Assembly: GCA_000016765.1 (NCBI GenBank)
Contig: CP000699.1
Location: 186,001-250,000, forward strand
Length of the DNA stretch: 64,000 nt
Source of the DNA: Rhizorhabdus wittichii RW1
Lineage (GTDB): Bacteria; Pseudomonadota; Alphaproteobacteria; Sphingomonadales; Sphingomonadaceae
Direction of reading: 5' to 3'
The position numbers were made by a program, and so were the translations under genes. Under the pieces are notes generated by a model. The model had not been told where the DNA came from. It saw only the letters and a program-made list of their open reading frames with translations, and searched no databases. Below are positions 39,361 through 50,074 of this stretch, piece by piece. The number at the start of each line of letters is the position of its first letter. Positions within the stretch are counted from its first letter, which is position 1.

Positions 39361-41274
39361 TCAGAAAGACAGGATCGCGTTGAAGAGGACCGAATAATAT
39401 CGGTCGTCGCCGCGCGAATTGGTGAAGAGGTCCGAAAAGCCCTTGCCCGGATCGAGCACCGCGCCCGACAGGCGGAAGACGATGTTCTGGATCATGCTCG
39501 GCCGCCAGATCAGCGCGCCCGACAGGTCCCAGCCGATCGACTTCGGAATGCTGCCCTCGTTGCGCAGTTCGCGCAGCGTCGCGGTGTTCTCGAACCACAG
39601 ATGGTTGAGGTTGGTCGAGAAGCGGAGCTGCGGCAGGATGTCGAAATCGGCGCCGACCCCGAGCAGCATCGTCCCCGGATTGTTGAAGTTCGACTGGCCC
39701 TGCTCCTTCGAGGTGCGCAGGTCGTTGAGCAGGCCGTTGCGCGGCGACAGCGCGACGTTGACGCCGCCGCCCGCGAAGGGGACGGTCTGGCGGATCCAGT
39801 AGCTGGTGTCGGCGCCCGCGAAGATCGGGTTCTCGAAGATCGCCGAGAAGCCGGTCTCCTTGTTGTCCTTCGGCTTGCCGTCGCCGGTCGCGTAGAGGCC
39901 CGACAGCTTCACGCGAATCCAGTCGATGTCGTAGCTCAGCTCGGCCGCCGCGAAGAAGGCGCGGATCTTGGCGGGTTTCGAGGTGAAGAAGCTGTTCCGG
40001 TCCTCGCCGAAGGCGCCGTAGAGGGTCGACGACAGGTTGAAGCGCTTGAGCCGCCCGTCGAGGCTGTAGCCGACATAATAGACGTCATATTCGCGCGGCC
40101 GCTGGTCGCCGAGCAGGGCGGGGCGGACCGGGAAGCCGTTATGGTCGAGCTCGCGCTCGGTCTCGCGGTTGAAGTTGGCGGTGAACGAGGCGAGCGAGGT
40201 CAGGCCCGGCAGCGGGAAGTCCTGCGCGAAGATGTTGGCGCTCAGGATATAGTCGTCGCGCGGCTTCTTCGTGATGTCGTTGAGGCCGCTGTTGGTATCC
40301 TTGTCGAGCCGCCAGATCGCCTGGAGGTTGAACTGATAGCGGTTGTTGTCGCGATTGCCGAAGAAGCGGATGCCGAGCTGGTTGTCCTGGAACAGGAAGC
40401 CGCGGAAATCGAACTGGAAGGGCTGGATGCCGATGCGGATCGAGTCGAAGTCGAAGCGGTCGGAACGGTTGCCCAGATGCTTGTCGACGAAGAATTCCTG
40501 GACGCCCAGGAAAGTGTCGGTGCGGTGCGTCGGGCGCGAGGATTCGACGTTCAGGACGCGGCGTTCCTGCACGTTCACATAGTTGACCTGATAGGCCAAC
40601 AGGACGCGATATTCGACGTCCGGCGGCTTGTAGGCGGTCGATCCCTTGGTCAGGCCGAAGCCGAGCAGGCCGGTCTGGGCGAGGACGAGGCTGCGGTCGC
40701 GCCCGAAGGTGTCGATCGCGCCCGGATAGCTGCTCGTCTGGTCGGCGACCGGGGTCGGGAAGGAGCGCGGCTCGACGACCGTGTCGGAGATCGCGTTGAT
40801 GCCGAAGAACCAGTCGTCGCCGGTGATCGGCAGGAAGAAGGGCTTCTTGTCGAGCTGGATCGGCCGGTCGGCCTTCAGCGGGTTCTGGTGATAGGGGTCG
40901 AAGCGCGACTTGCAGACCGTCTGGAGCCCGACGAAATTCTTGTCGGGACACAGCGCGGTGACCAGCCGCCAGCGATCGGGGATCGGGAACTGATCGGTCG
41001 GGAAGGCCTCGGGCGGGGGGGCATAGACCGCGCCGACATTGTTCTGGACGACCGGCGCCGGCAGCTCGGTGACGTAGCCGGGACGGCGGCGGCCGGCGAT
41101 CATCGGATCGTCGACGGTGGCGCCGGGCTCGACGCTGCCGGGGACGGCGAGCGCATCGGGGGCGGGCGCGTCGACCGGTGCTGTCGCGTCGCGCGGCTGC
41201 GCGGCGGCCTCGTCGGGCGCGGCCGAGGCCAGCGCGACCGCGTGGAGGAGCAGGGAGGAGAGCGCTGCCGCCAT
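39361..41274 (-). CDS. Outer-membrane beta-barrel protein of the multihaem operon
   Basis: A 637-residue protein with an N-terminal signal (SSLLLHAVALASAAPDEAAAQ), a proline-rich linker, then many alternating amphipathic strands and a C-terminal phenylalanine (ending FNAILSF), the usual signature of an outer-membrane barrel. Two cysteines (CPDKNFVGLQTVC) may form a disulfide in a loop. It overlaps the lipoprotein stop (TAATG) and is followed 8 bp later by the decahaem cytochrome. By position it may be the porin sheath of a porin-cytochrome conduit, but no named family is recognised, so this is inference. Confidence 0.7.
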   Translation of the reverse strand: MAAALSSLLLHAVALASAAPDEAAAQPRDATAPVDAPAPDALAVPGSVEPGATVDDPMIAGRRRPGYVTELPAPVVQNNVGAVYAPPPEAFPTDQFPIPDRWRLVTALCPDKNFVGLQTVCKSRFDPYHQNPLKADRPIQLDKKPFFLPITGDDWFFGINAISDTVVEPRSFPTPVADQTSSYPGAIDTFGRDRSLVLAQTGLLGFGLTKGSTAYKPPDVEYRVLLAYQVNYVNVQERRVLNVESSRPTHRTDTFLGVQEFFVDKHLGNRSDRFDFDSIRIGIQPFQFDFRGFLFQDNQLGIRFFGNRDNNRYQFNLQAIWRLDKDTNSGLNDITKKPRDDYILSANIFAQDFPLPGLTSLASFTANFNRETERELDHNGFPVRPALLGDQRPREYDVYYVGYSLDGRLKRFNLSSTLYGAFGEDRNSFFTSKPAKIRAFFAAAELSYDIDWIRVKLSGLYATGDGKPKDNKETGFSAIFENPIFAGADTSYWIRQTVPFAGGGVNVALSPRNGLLNDLRTSKEQGQSNFNNPGTMLLGVGADFDILPQLRFSTNLNHLWFENTATLRELRNEGSIPKSIGWDLSGALIWRPSMIQNIVFRLSGAVLDPGKGFSDLFTNSRGDDRYYSVLFNAILSF

Positions 41275-43286
41275 TATTTCCCGCCGCAGACGTCCTGGTC
41301 GGACGTATCGAGGAAGGGAGCGAAGGGGCAGTTGACGAAGCGCAGGCGGACGCCCGCGCCGACCGCCACGATGATGTTGTCGGCGCGGATGTCCTTGGGC
41401 GCGTTCGAGACGGTGGTGACCCGCTCGCCGCCGTTATGGAGGCCCAGGAAGGAGATCATGTCGTCCTGGTCGATGCCGTCGCCGGACACGCCGACGCCGC
41501 CGATCAGCTTGTTGCCGCGATAGACCGGCACCGATCCGGGGAAGATCTGCATGCCGTTCTGCAAGCGGTTCTCGGTCGTGCCGGGAACGTCGGGCAGGAA
41601 GGTGCAGCGCTGGCGCGTGTCGGTGGGCGAGGCGCCCAGCACGAAGCCGAGATGCTCGGCCAGGTTGTTGAAGATCAGCGCGCTCTGCAATCCGGTGGAG
41701 AAGGGACTCCACTGGTTGAAGGGGCGCGACAGCGGTCCGTTGGGCCGTCCCACCTCGCCGTCCGGGAAGAAGGGGCGCGAGAGATTGCCGCCCGAGCGAT
41801 CGGCGAAGGCGTAGGTGCCGGTCAGCGCGCTCGGATCGTTGAGGAAGGTCCGGACCTTCTGGACGAAGGACTGGACGTCGGGGCTGGTGTCGCCGAGCAG
41901 GTCGGGCGCGGCGTGGGCGCCCGAGAAGAAGGTCGCGGTGCGCGCCTTTTGCAGCGACACGTCGGTGCCGAAGATCGGGGCGTCGGGGCCGCGCACCATG
42001 CCGAGCACGACGCCGCGCGTGTCGACGACGGTCATCGTCACCTGCGCGCGGCTGTCGAGCGGCTTGCGGATCTGCGCGCGGGCGCGGCTCATCACCTTGA
42101 AGGCTTCCTCGAGGATCGCCTTCACCTCGGCCTGGGTCAGCGGCGTCGAGACCTCGGCGGCGTCGGTGCCGCCGCGCAGCGGGTAGCGGTTGTTGCCGGC
42201 GCCGTCGGTCAGGACGAAGGCGTCGACATTGTCGATCGCGTTGCCCGAGCTGCGCTCGGCCGCGGTCACCGCGCGATAGCCGGACGCCTCGGTGCCATAG
42301 GCATGGCCGGCGAGCACCGCCGGGGTGCTTCCTTGCGCATAATAGCCCGGGATCGATACCAGCGATCCGGTGCCCGACAGGGCAGAGAAGGCGCGGGCGT
42401 TGGCCGGGTTGGTGCGCAGCTTGGAGGTGTCCGCGTCGGTATAGCGAAGCTGGACGATCACCTGGATATTGTTGGCGCGGACGTCCTGGGGCGCATCGAA
42501 GCCGCTCAGGCCCGCCGTCGCGATATATTCGTCGTCGTCGCTGTCGATGTCGTCGACGTTCGGATCATAGCCGTAGAGGCCGTCCGACATGACGCCGATG
42601 CCGCCGACCACCACGCCGTTCTTGTAGAGCGGGAAGCCGCCCGGATCGGCGGCGAGGCCGAGCGGCGAGCGCTTCGGGCCGATGAAGGCGGCGCTGCCCC
42701 CGGCGGGCAGGTAGCGCCGCGAGAAATCCGAGCAGGGGAGCTGGCTGAACTGCACGCCGAACAGCGGGCCGCCGGCGAGTTGGTTGTTGCCGGGCGGATA
42801 ATGTTCCTGGACGATGAAGCTGGCGGTGCGGGTCGAGAAGGCGTTGCCCGAAGAGGACAGATAGGCGCCGGTGATCGCCTTGGCGATCGCCGCCGCCGCG
42901 AGCGGGTTGGCGGCGGGCGATCCGGCGACGACGAGGCCCTCGACGTCGGTCGGCGTCACGACGCGGTGGGTGGTCTTGATCGTCAGCGTCGTCGGCGCGC
43001 CGGTCATCTGGTAGACGGCGAGGACGTTGCCGACCCGGTCGACGATCGCGATGACGGCCGGCTTGTTGCGCGCCGCGGCTTCCTCGATCGCCTGCGCCAG
43101 CACCTTCTGCACGTCGGCGACGGTCAGCGCCTCCTGGGCCGGCGCGGTGTAGAGCGCGGTGGGCGTCGGCGTCGGGGTAGGGGTGGGCGTCGGGGTCGAA
43201 CTGCCGCCGCTGCCGCCGCCGCCGCAGGAGGCGAGCGTGAAGGCGAGGGCGGTGAAAGCGGCTACACTACGCGAGGCAACGGTCAT
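41274..43286 (-). CDS. Lipoprotein with two HbpS/GlcG (DUF336) domains
   Basis: A 670-residue lipoprotein: lipobox LASC with the lipid cysteine at residue 21, then a Gly/Ser stretch and a (PT)n spacer that would hold the protein away from the membrane. Two HbpS/GlcG-like domains follow, each starting with an alpha segment (VADVQKVLAQAIEEAAARNK; VKAILEEAFKVMSRARAQ) and carrying VTMTVVDTRGVVLGMVR or VIAIVDRVGNVLAVYQ and a GGIGVMSDG / GGVGVSGDG motif. HbpS-type domains bind haem or sense redox. ATG 43286 overlaps the cytochrome stop (ATGA). Its context suggests a haem or redox function at the cell envelope. Confidence 0.8.
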   Translation of the reverse strand: MTVASRSVAAFTALAFTLASCGGGGSGGSSTPTPTPTPTPTPTALYTAPAQEALTVADVQKVLAQAIEEAAARNKPAVIAIVDRVGNVLAVYQMTGAPTTLTIKTTHRVVTPTDVEGLVVAGSPAANPLAAAAIAKAITGAYLSSSGNAFSTRTASFIVQEHYPPGNNQLAGGPLFGVQFSQLPCSDFSRRYLPAGGSAAFIGPKRSPLGLAADPGGFPLYKNGVVVGGIGVMSDGLYGYDPNVDDIDSDDDEYIATAGLSGFDAPQDVRANNIQVIVQLRYTDADTSKLRTNPANARAFSALSGTGSLVSIPGYYAQGSTPAVLAGHAYGTEASGYRAVTAAERSSGNAIDNVDAFVLTDGAGNNRYPLRGGTDAAEVSTPLTQAEVKAILEEAFKVMSRARAQIRKPLDSRAQVTMTVVDTRGVVLGMVRGPDAPIFGTDVSLQKARTATFFSGAHAAPDLLGDTSPDVQSFVQKVRTFLNDPSALTGTYAFADRSGGNLSRPFFPDGEVGRPNGPLSRPFNQWSPFSTGLQSALIFNNLAEHLGFVLGASPTDTRQRCTFLPDVPGTTENRLQNGMQIFPGSVPVYRGNKLIGGVGVSGDGIDQDDMISFLGLHNGGERVTTVSNAPKDIRADNIIVAVGAGVRLRFVNCPFAPFLDTSDQDVCGGK

Positions 43287-44737
43287 TTGAGGGCCCTTAT
43301 CGAAGCGGCTGCCTGCCCCAGGGCCGCCCGGAATTCCGCGGGACGATAGGCGTTGCTGTTGCCCACCGCCTTGTACGCCCGATCGATCGCGCCGCGCGCG
43401 CCACGGGCCCGATCCTCGCTGACATGGCCCTGGCGGACCAGCGCGTTGAGCAGCGTGTCGACCGCCATCACCGCCTGCGCCGACCCTTCATAGTCGGTGA
43501 AGCGCGGCGAGATGGCGTTGCCGGCGATCGTGTCGATGATCGCGAAGGTCTGCTCGCGGCCGAAGGCGCTGCGGCTCAGCGTGTCGGCGAGGCTGCCCGC
43601 CGTTGCCGACAGCCGGCGCGCGGCGGCGACGGCAGCCGGGCGGTCCTTCGCCAGCGCGGCGTGGAAGGCGCGCGAGTCGGCATCGAACTTCGCCGCCATG
43701 CCCGGCGCCGCGACCTTGGCGGCGGCCGACAGCATGATCATGTTCTCGTCGTTGAACGGCGGCATCCCCGACGGGATCGGGCGGCCCGGATTGGCGACCC
43801 AGTTGGCCCGGCCGTTCGGGCCGTCGATGATCTGGCGGTGGCAGCTCTGGCAGTCGAAGAAATAGATTTCCGGGAAGATGCCGTCGGTGCCGAGCCTGGG
43901 ATTGGCGAACAGGTTGGTCGCGCGGCCGACCGCCGTCGCCTGGCCGACCGCCCAGAGCTGGACGTTGTTGGTGCGGCGCTTGCGCTGCACATAGTCGGCG
44001 TCCTCGTCATGGTGCTGCTGGAGCGCCGAGAAGAGGTCGACCTCGAACGCGACGCGCGGGTGGCCCGCGGCCATGATCCGGTGCGAGACGAACTGGCCGG
44101 GCTTGTCGCTGCCGAGATGGCAGTCGAGGCACTTCTCCGCGCGGGCGCGCGGCTGATCGAGCGGGTAGAGCCCGCGCGCGACGTTGGCGGCGTGGCTCTG
44201 CCCGACCGCATAATGGGTCGTCAGCCAGCCATTGCTGCCGCCCGCGCCGCCATGGCAGCCTTCGCAGCCGACGCCGTCGCTGACCTGCCAGCGCGGGCCC
44301 TTGCCGTTGAAGGCGGGATCGGCGTGGCAGCCGAGGCATTCGCCGGCCGAGGTCGCCGGGCCGATCCCCATCTTCGCGGCGATCGCCTGGCCGCGCGCGG
44401 AGGCGAGGGCGGCATAGGTGCGGCTGTGCGCGCCGGTCTTGCTCGACGCGTTCTGCCAGTGGAGGATCTCGTCCTGGCGGACGACCTTGCCGGTGGGCTC
44501 GCTGCGGCCGTGGCAGGTCGATCCCGCGCAGGAGGCGACGCCGACATGGACCGCGCCGGTGGCGGCGGACGCCGAGGAGGCGACCGCCTGGTCGGCCGTG
44601 CCCGTCGTGGCGAGGAACAGCAGCGCGATGCCGAGAACCGCGGCGCCGATAAGCCCGCAGACACAGGATAGCCTGCTCGAGACCTTACCCCCCAATTCGG
44701 CGCTCCCTAACTGCCGATGCCCATTCGTAAACGCCAC
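43283..44737 (-). CDS. Five-haem c-type cytochrome (cytochrome c554-like)
   Basis: A 484-residue protein with an N-terminal membrane/signal segment (about 20-50). Haem sites: CAGSTCH at 70-76 (an unusual C-x4-CH spacing) and CxxCH at 134, 158, 203 and 296; further histidines could be distal ligands. The C-terminal 180 residues are helical without haem. The start is GTG 44737 with AGGGG upstream. First gene of the four-gene operon; it probably receives electrons from the inner-membrane side and passes them outward (inference). Confidence 0.85.
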   Translation of the reverse strand: MAFTNGHRQLGSAELGGKVSSRLSCVCGLIGAAVLGIALLFLATTGTADQAVASSASAATGAVHVGVASCAGSTCHGRSEPTGKVVRQDEILHWQNASSKTGAHSRTYAALASARGQAIAAKMGIGPATSAGECLGCHADPAFNGKGPRWQVSDGVGCEGCHGGAGGSNGWLTTHYAVGQSHAANVARGLYPLDQPRARAEKCLDCHLGSDKPGQFVSHRIMAAGHPRVAFEVDLFSALQQHHDEDADYVQRKRRTNNVQLWAVGQATAVGRATNLFANPRLGTDGIFPEIYFFDCQSCHRQIIDGPNGRANWVANPGRPIPSGMPPFNDENMIMLSAAAKVAAPGMAAKFDADSRAFHAALAKDRPAAVAAARRLSATAGSLADTLSRSAFGREQTFAIIDTIAGNAISPRFTDYEGSAQAVMAVDTLLNALVRQGHVSEDRARGARGAIDRAYKAVGNSNAYRPAEFRAALGQAAASIRALK

Positions 44738-44811
44738 TTTTGCCCCTGGGCGGTCACGATCGAGAGTTTGTATCGCTCTTTAACCGCCCGATGGCAATCA
44801 TTCAAAGCTTA

Positions 44812-46248
<1,437 letters not shown>

Positions 46249-46343
46249 CGCGGACCGTCCGTTATCGTCATCGCCGGGAGCGGCGGGGGTGGCGGCTCCA
46301 TATAGGCAGCCAGGCGACCCCGCCGAAATCGATCATAACGGAA

Positions 46344-47996
46344 TTAAGATATTTCCTTGCTGAGCGTCTTGATGTCCTTGTTGAGGATCTGGTCGTTCTC
46401 GGAATAGTCGACCGGGCAATCGATCAGGTGGACGCCGGGCGTGTCGAGGCATTCCTTGATCAGCTTGGTCAGATGCGCCGCGCTTTCGACGCGGTGGCCC
46501 TTGGCGCCGTAGCTTTCGGCATATTTGACGAAGTCGGGATTGCCGTAGGTCAGGCCCCAGTCCTTGAAGCCCATGTTCGCCTGCTTCCAGCGGATCATGC
46601 CGTAGGAGCTGTCGTTGAGGATCAGCACGGTGATGTTGAGGCCGAGGCGGACCGCGGTCTCCATCTCCTGGCTGTTCATCATGAAGCCGCCGTCGCCGCA
46701 GATCGCCATCACCTTGCGGTCCGGATAGACCATCGCCGACGCCATCGCCGAGGGCAGGCCCGCGCCCATCGTGGCGAGCGCGTTGTCGAGCAGCACGGTG
46801 TTCTGCTGGCGCGCCGGATAGTTGCGCGCGAACCAGATCTTGTAGACGCCGTTGTCCAGGCAGATGATGCCGTCGGCCGGCATGGCGCGACGGATCTCGC
46901 GCACCAGGTGCGGCGGGAAGATCGGGAAGCGCTCATCGTCTTCGAGCGTCTCGGTATGGGCGACCTCGGCCTTGCGGGCCTTCATCATGAAGTCGAAATT
47001 CCAGCGGCCCGACGGGACGATGTCCTTCTGCATCTTCCAGATGGCGTTGGCGATGTCGCCGATCACCTCGACCTGCGGGAAATAGACCGGGTCGACCTCG
47101 GCGGTCTTCGAGCTGACGTGGATCACCGGGGTGCCGCCGTTGCGCATGAAGAAGGGCGGCTTCTCGATCACGTCATGGCCGACGTTGATGATCAGGTCGG
47201 CATGCTCGATCGAGCGGTGGACGAAGTCGCCCGCCGACAGCGCGGCGCAGCCCAGGAACTTCGGGTGGCATTCGTCGATCACGCCCTTGCCGAGCTGGGT
47301 GGTGACGAAGGGGATGCCGGTCTTCTCGATGAACTGGAGCAGCATCCGGCCGGTCTGCTTGCGGTTGCCGCCGGCGCCGATCACCAGGATCGGCGACTTC
47401 GCGTCCTCGATCATCTTCACGGCGGCGCGGACCGCCTTGTCCTCGGCCTCGGGCCGGCGGGCGAGCGAGCGCTTGAGCGGCTTCGAGTCGGTGTGCTCGT
47501 CGGCGACGTCTTCGGGGAACTCGATATGGGTCGCGCCCGGCTTCTCCTCCTCGGCGAGGCGATAGGCCTCGCGGATGCGGCTCGGGATGTTGTCGGCCGA
47601 GGCGAGCTGATGGGTGAATTTGGTGATCGGCTTCATCATCTCGACGACTTCGAGAATCTGGAAGCGGCCCTGCTTCGACTTCTTGATCGGCTTCTGGCCG
47701 GTGACCATCAGGATCGGCATGCCGCCGAGCTGCGCATAGGCGGCGGCGGTCACGAAATTGGTCGCGCCCGGCCCGAGCGTCGCCATGCAGACGCCGGTCT
47801 TGCCGGTGTGGCGGCCATAGGTCGCGGCCATGAAGCCGGCGCCCTGTTCGTGGCGGGTCAGGATCAGCTTGATCTTCGTCGACCGCGAGAGGCTGTCGAG
47901 CATGTCGAGGTTTTCCTCGCCGGGAACGCCGAAGATATATTCGCAGCCCTCCTCTTCCAGACATTGGATGAAGAGATCGGATGCCTTCGTCGCCAT
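46344..47996 (-). CDS. Acetolactate synthase-like TPP enzyme (catalytic subunit)
   Basis: A 550-residue thiamine-diphosphate enzyme: catalytic glutamate in RHEQGAGFMA, LGPGATNF, and the TPP/Mg motif GDGGFMMNSQEMET ... NDSSYGMI. This is the pyruvate-decarboxylating ALS/POX superfamily. No regulatory subunit gene (ilvH) is nearby, so a catabolic enzyme rather than the branched-chain biosynthetic one is likely. Paired with an aldehyde dehydrogenase downstream, suggesting a two-step 2-keto acid to acid pathway (inference). Confidence 0.88.
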   Translation of the reverse strand: MATKASDLFIQCLEEEGCEYIFGVPGEENLDMLDSLSRSTKIKLILTRHEQGAGFMAATYGRHTGKTGVCMATLGPGATNFVTAAAYAQLGGMPILMVTGQKPIKKSKQGRFQILEVVEMMKPITKFTHQLASADNIPSRIREAYRLAEEEKPGATHIEFPEDVADEHTDSKPLKRSLARRPEAEDKAVRAAVKMIEDAKSPILVIGAGGNRKQTGRMLLQFIEKTGIPFVTTQLGKGVIDECHPKFLGCAALSAGDFVHRSIEHADLIINVGHDVIEKPPFFMRNGGTPVIHVSSKTAEVDPVYFPQVEVIGDIANAIWKMQKDIVPSGRWNFDFMMKARKAEVAHTETLEDDERFPIFPPHLVREIRRAMPADGIICLDNGVYKIWFARNYPARQQNTVLLDNALATMGAGLPSAMASAMVYPDRKVMAICGDGGFMMNSQEMETAVRLGLNITVLILNDSSYGMIRWKQANMGFKDWGLTYGNPDFVKYAESYGAKGHRVESAAHLTKLIKECLDTPGVHLIDCPVDYSENDQILNKDIKTLSKEIS

Positions 47997-48158
47997 GCTA
48001 TGCCCCCCTTACTGTCGTCGCGCCCCTGTTGCGACCATGCAAGATGGGCGATTGCTATGTCATTTCGGCGACGGGGAACAGGATTTTTTACAATCTGTTG
48101 CGGATTGATTCCGCCACAATTGGTTGAAGCCCGTTCGGGACGCGCCTGTCGGCGCGTC

Positions 48159-48239
48159 GCGGCACCGGCCCACTCCCCCACCCGGCCACCCAGCGGCAGT
48201 ATCTTATGGGTGGCCGGGTGGGGGAGTGGCCGGTGCCGC
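48159..48239. repeat. Long near-perfect hairpin (33-34 bp arms)
   Basis: Arms 48159-48192 and 48207-48239 pair along their whole length with a single bulged base, around a 14-base loop. It lies about 40 bp past the cysS stop and would form a very stable RNA stem; it has no T-run, so it may protect the 3' end or act as a block to readthrough into the ALS gene. A mobile or REP origin is possible. Confidence 0.8.
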
Positions 48240-48276
48240 CTTGAAATGCGCCCTTCCGCGCATTTCCAAACGGCTC

Positions 48277-49809
48277 TCAGAGATCGAGAATCCAGTCCCA
48301 GCGCATGTCGCCGGCCCCGTCCATCACCGAGACCCCTCGTTCGGCGAGTTCGTCGCGGATGCGATCCGAAGCGGCATAGTCCTTGTCGGCGCGCGCGGCC
48401 TGGCGCTGTTCGATCAGTGCCTCGATCTCGTCGTCCCCGATCCGCGCGTCGGCGGGGCGGAGCCGCAGGTCGACTCGCCGAAGGCGCAGCAGGCCGAGGC
48501 CGAGCGCGAGGTCCATCGACGCGAGCAGCCGCAGCCGTTCCTCGGCGGGGATCGCCTTGTCGGCGATCGCGGTTTCGAGCAGCGGCAGGGTCTGCGGCAC
48601 CATCAGGTCGTTCGACAGCGCCTCGTCGAACTGGACGATCAGCGCATGGGCCTTCGCGCCGAGCCCCGCCTCGACGACCGAGCGCTGATAGGCGAAGGAG
48701 GCGCCCTTGCTCGCGCCGGTCTCGTCGATCAGCCGCAGCCAGTCGGGATCGCCGGCCTTGTCGCGGAGCTGCTGCGCGGCGAGGACGAGCCGGGTCAGCC
48801 GGGTCAGCGCCGACGCCAGCGCCTCGGGCGAGAATTCGAGCTCGGAGCGATAATGCGCCGACAGGCAGAGCAGGCGGTAGGCGAGGGGATGCACGCCCTT
48901 GTCGATCACGCCCGCGAGCGTCGCGAAGCCGCCCTTCGACTTCGACATCTTGCCGCCGCGATCCACCAGGAAGTTGTTGTGCATCCAGAAATTCGCGCCC
49001 GACGCAGCGGTGCCGGTGAAGGCCTGGTTCTGGGCGATCTCGTTGCAGTGGTGGATCTCGCGATGGTCGATCCCGCCGGTATGGATGTCGAACTGGCTGC
49101 CCAGATATTTCATGCTCATCACCGAGCATTCGAGATGCCAGCCGGGCGCGCCGGGGCCCCAGGGCGACATCCATTCCATCTGCCGCTGCTCGCCCGTCGC
49201 CGATCGGCGCCACAGCGCGAAGTCGGCGGCGTTGCGCTTGCCCTCGACCTCGGCGATGCGGCCGACCGTCTCGTCGCCGCGCGCGCCGGCGAGGCGGCCG
49301 TAGTCGGGCACCTTCGACGTGTCGAAATAGAGGCCGCCGTCGAGTTCGTAGCTCGCCCCCGCCGCCTCGATCGTCCGGGCGAAGGCGATCATGTCCTGGA
49401 TATGGTCGGTCGCCACGCTCCACAGCGTCGGCGCGATGATGTTGAGGTCCCTGAGGTCGGCCTTGAACGCGTCGGTGTAGAAGGCCGCGATCTCCCAGAT
49501 CGTCCTGGCCGCCTTCTTCGCCGCCGCCTCCATCTTGTCGTCGCCCTCGTCGGCGTCGGAGGTCAGGTGGCCGACGTCGGTGATGTTGATGACATGGTTG
49601 ACCGGCCAGCCCTTCCAGTTGAGCGTCCGGCGCAGCGTGTCGGTGAAGACATAGGCGCGCAGATTGCCGAGATGGGCGAAATTATAGACCGTCGGACCGC
49701 AGCTGTAGAGGCGCACCATCGCCGGATCGATCGGCGCGAAGGCGCGGGTCGACCGGGTGAGGCTGTCGAACAGCATCAGGGGGGCGCCGGCGGGTGCGGT
49801 GTCGGTCAT
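48277..49809 (-). CDS. cysS: Cysteinyl-tRNA synthetase
   Basis: A class I aminoacyl-tRNA synthetase charging tRNA-Cys. It has 510 residues with LYSCGPTVYNFAHLGN (zinc cysteine and HIGH-like motif), WHLECSVMS and HTGGIDHREIHHCNE (zinc ligands), and GGKMSKSKGG (KMSKS loop). ATG 49809 is preferred to the one four codons upstream because it gives the common MTDT-type start; both are possible. Confidence 0.96.
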   Translation of the reverse strand: MTDTAPAGAPLMLFDSLTRSTRAFAPIDPAMVRLYSCGPTVYNFAHLGNLRAYVFTDTLRRTLNWKGWPVNHVINITDVGHLTSDADEGDDKMEAAAKKAARTIWEIAAFYTDAFKADLRDLNIIAPTLWSVATDHIQDMIAFARTIEAAGASYELDGGLYFDTSKVPDYGRLAGARGDETVGRIAEVEGKRNAADFALWRRSATGEQRQMEWMSPWGPGAPGWHLECSVMSMKYLGSQFDIHTGGIDHREIHHCNEIAQNQAFTGTAASGANFWMHNNFLVDRGGKMSKSKGGFATLAGVIDKGVHPLAYRLLCLSAHYRSELEFSPEALASALTRLTRLVLAAQQLRDKAGDPDWLRLIDETGASKGASFAYQRSVVEAGLGAKAHALIVQFDEALSNDLMVPQTLPLLETAIADKAIPAEERLRLLASMDLALGLGLLRLRRVDLRLRPADARIGDDEIEALIEQRQAARADKDYAASDRIRDELAERGVSVMDGAGDMRWDWILDL

Positions 49810-49900
49810 CGATGATCCCATAAAGATAGCGGCGCGGCTCTAGAGCATTTTGGCGGACGGGGCCAAGGGGCCTGTCTTGAAAAGGACGTGAGCCCAAAGC

Positions 49901-49991
49901 CGTCATGCCGGCGGAGGCCGGCATCTCCGGAGAGAGGAGAAGAGGTCGAGGCAGGAGCCGCCCGAGATGCCGGCCTCCCGCCGGCATGACG
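49901..49991. repeat. Dispersed inverted-repeat element, subfamily B copy 2
   Basis: About 91 bp from CGTCATGCCGGCGGAGGCCGGC to GGCCTCCCGCCGGCATGACG; interior related in reverse orientation to 26856-26946. Confidence 0.7.
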
Positions 49992-50019
49992 CTTTTGGTT
50001 GTGACGGGGGCGTGCATAA

Positions 50020-50050
50020 AGAAGAAGGCCGGCAGGTCGCCCCGCCGGCC
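50020..50050 (-). terminator. Intrinsic terminator of the FecR-like gene
   Basis: On the minus strand a GGCCGGC / GCCGGCC stem (50050-50044 with 50033-50027) is followed by TTCTTCTTT. It lies about 25 bp past the stop of the FecR-like gene. Confidence 0.7.
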
Positions 50051-50074
50051 TCCGCTCTGCCCCGAAGGGAGGGA

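Noticed and set aside
35219-39397. 1392-codon open frame antisense to the decahaem cytochrome gene
   Set aside because: The minus-strand frame carries ten haem motifs, a signal peptide and a propeller; the plus-strand frame is Val/Asp/Arg-rich with no domains and is a GC-skew shadow.
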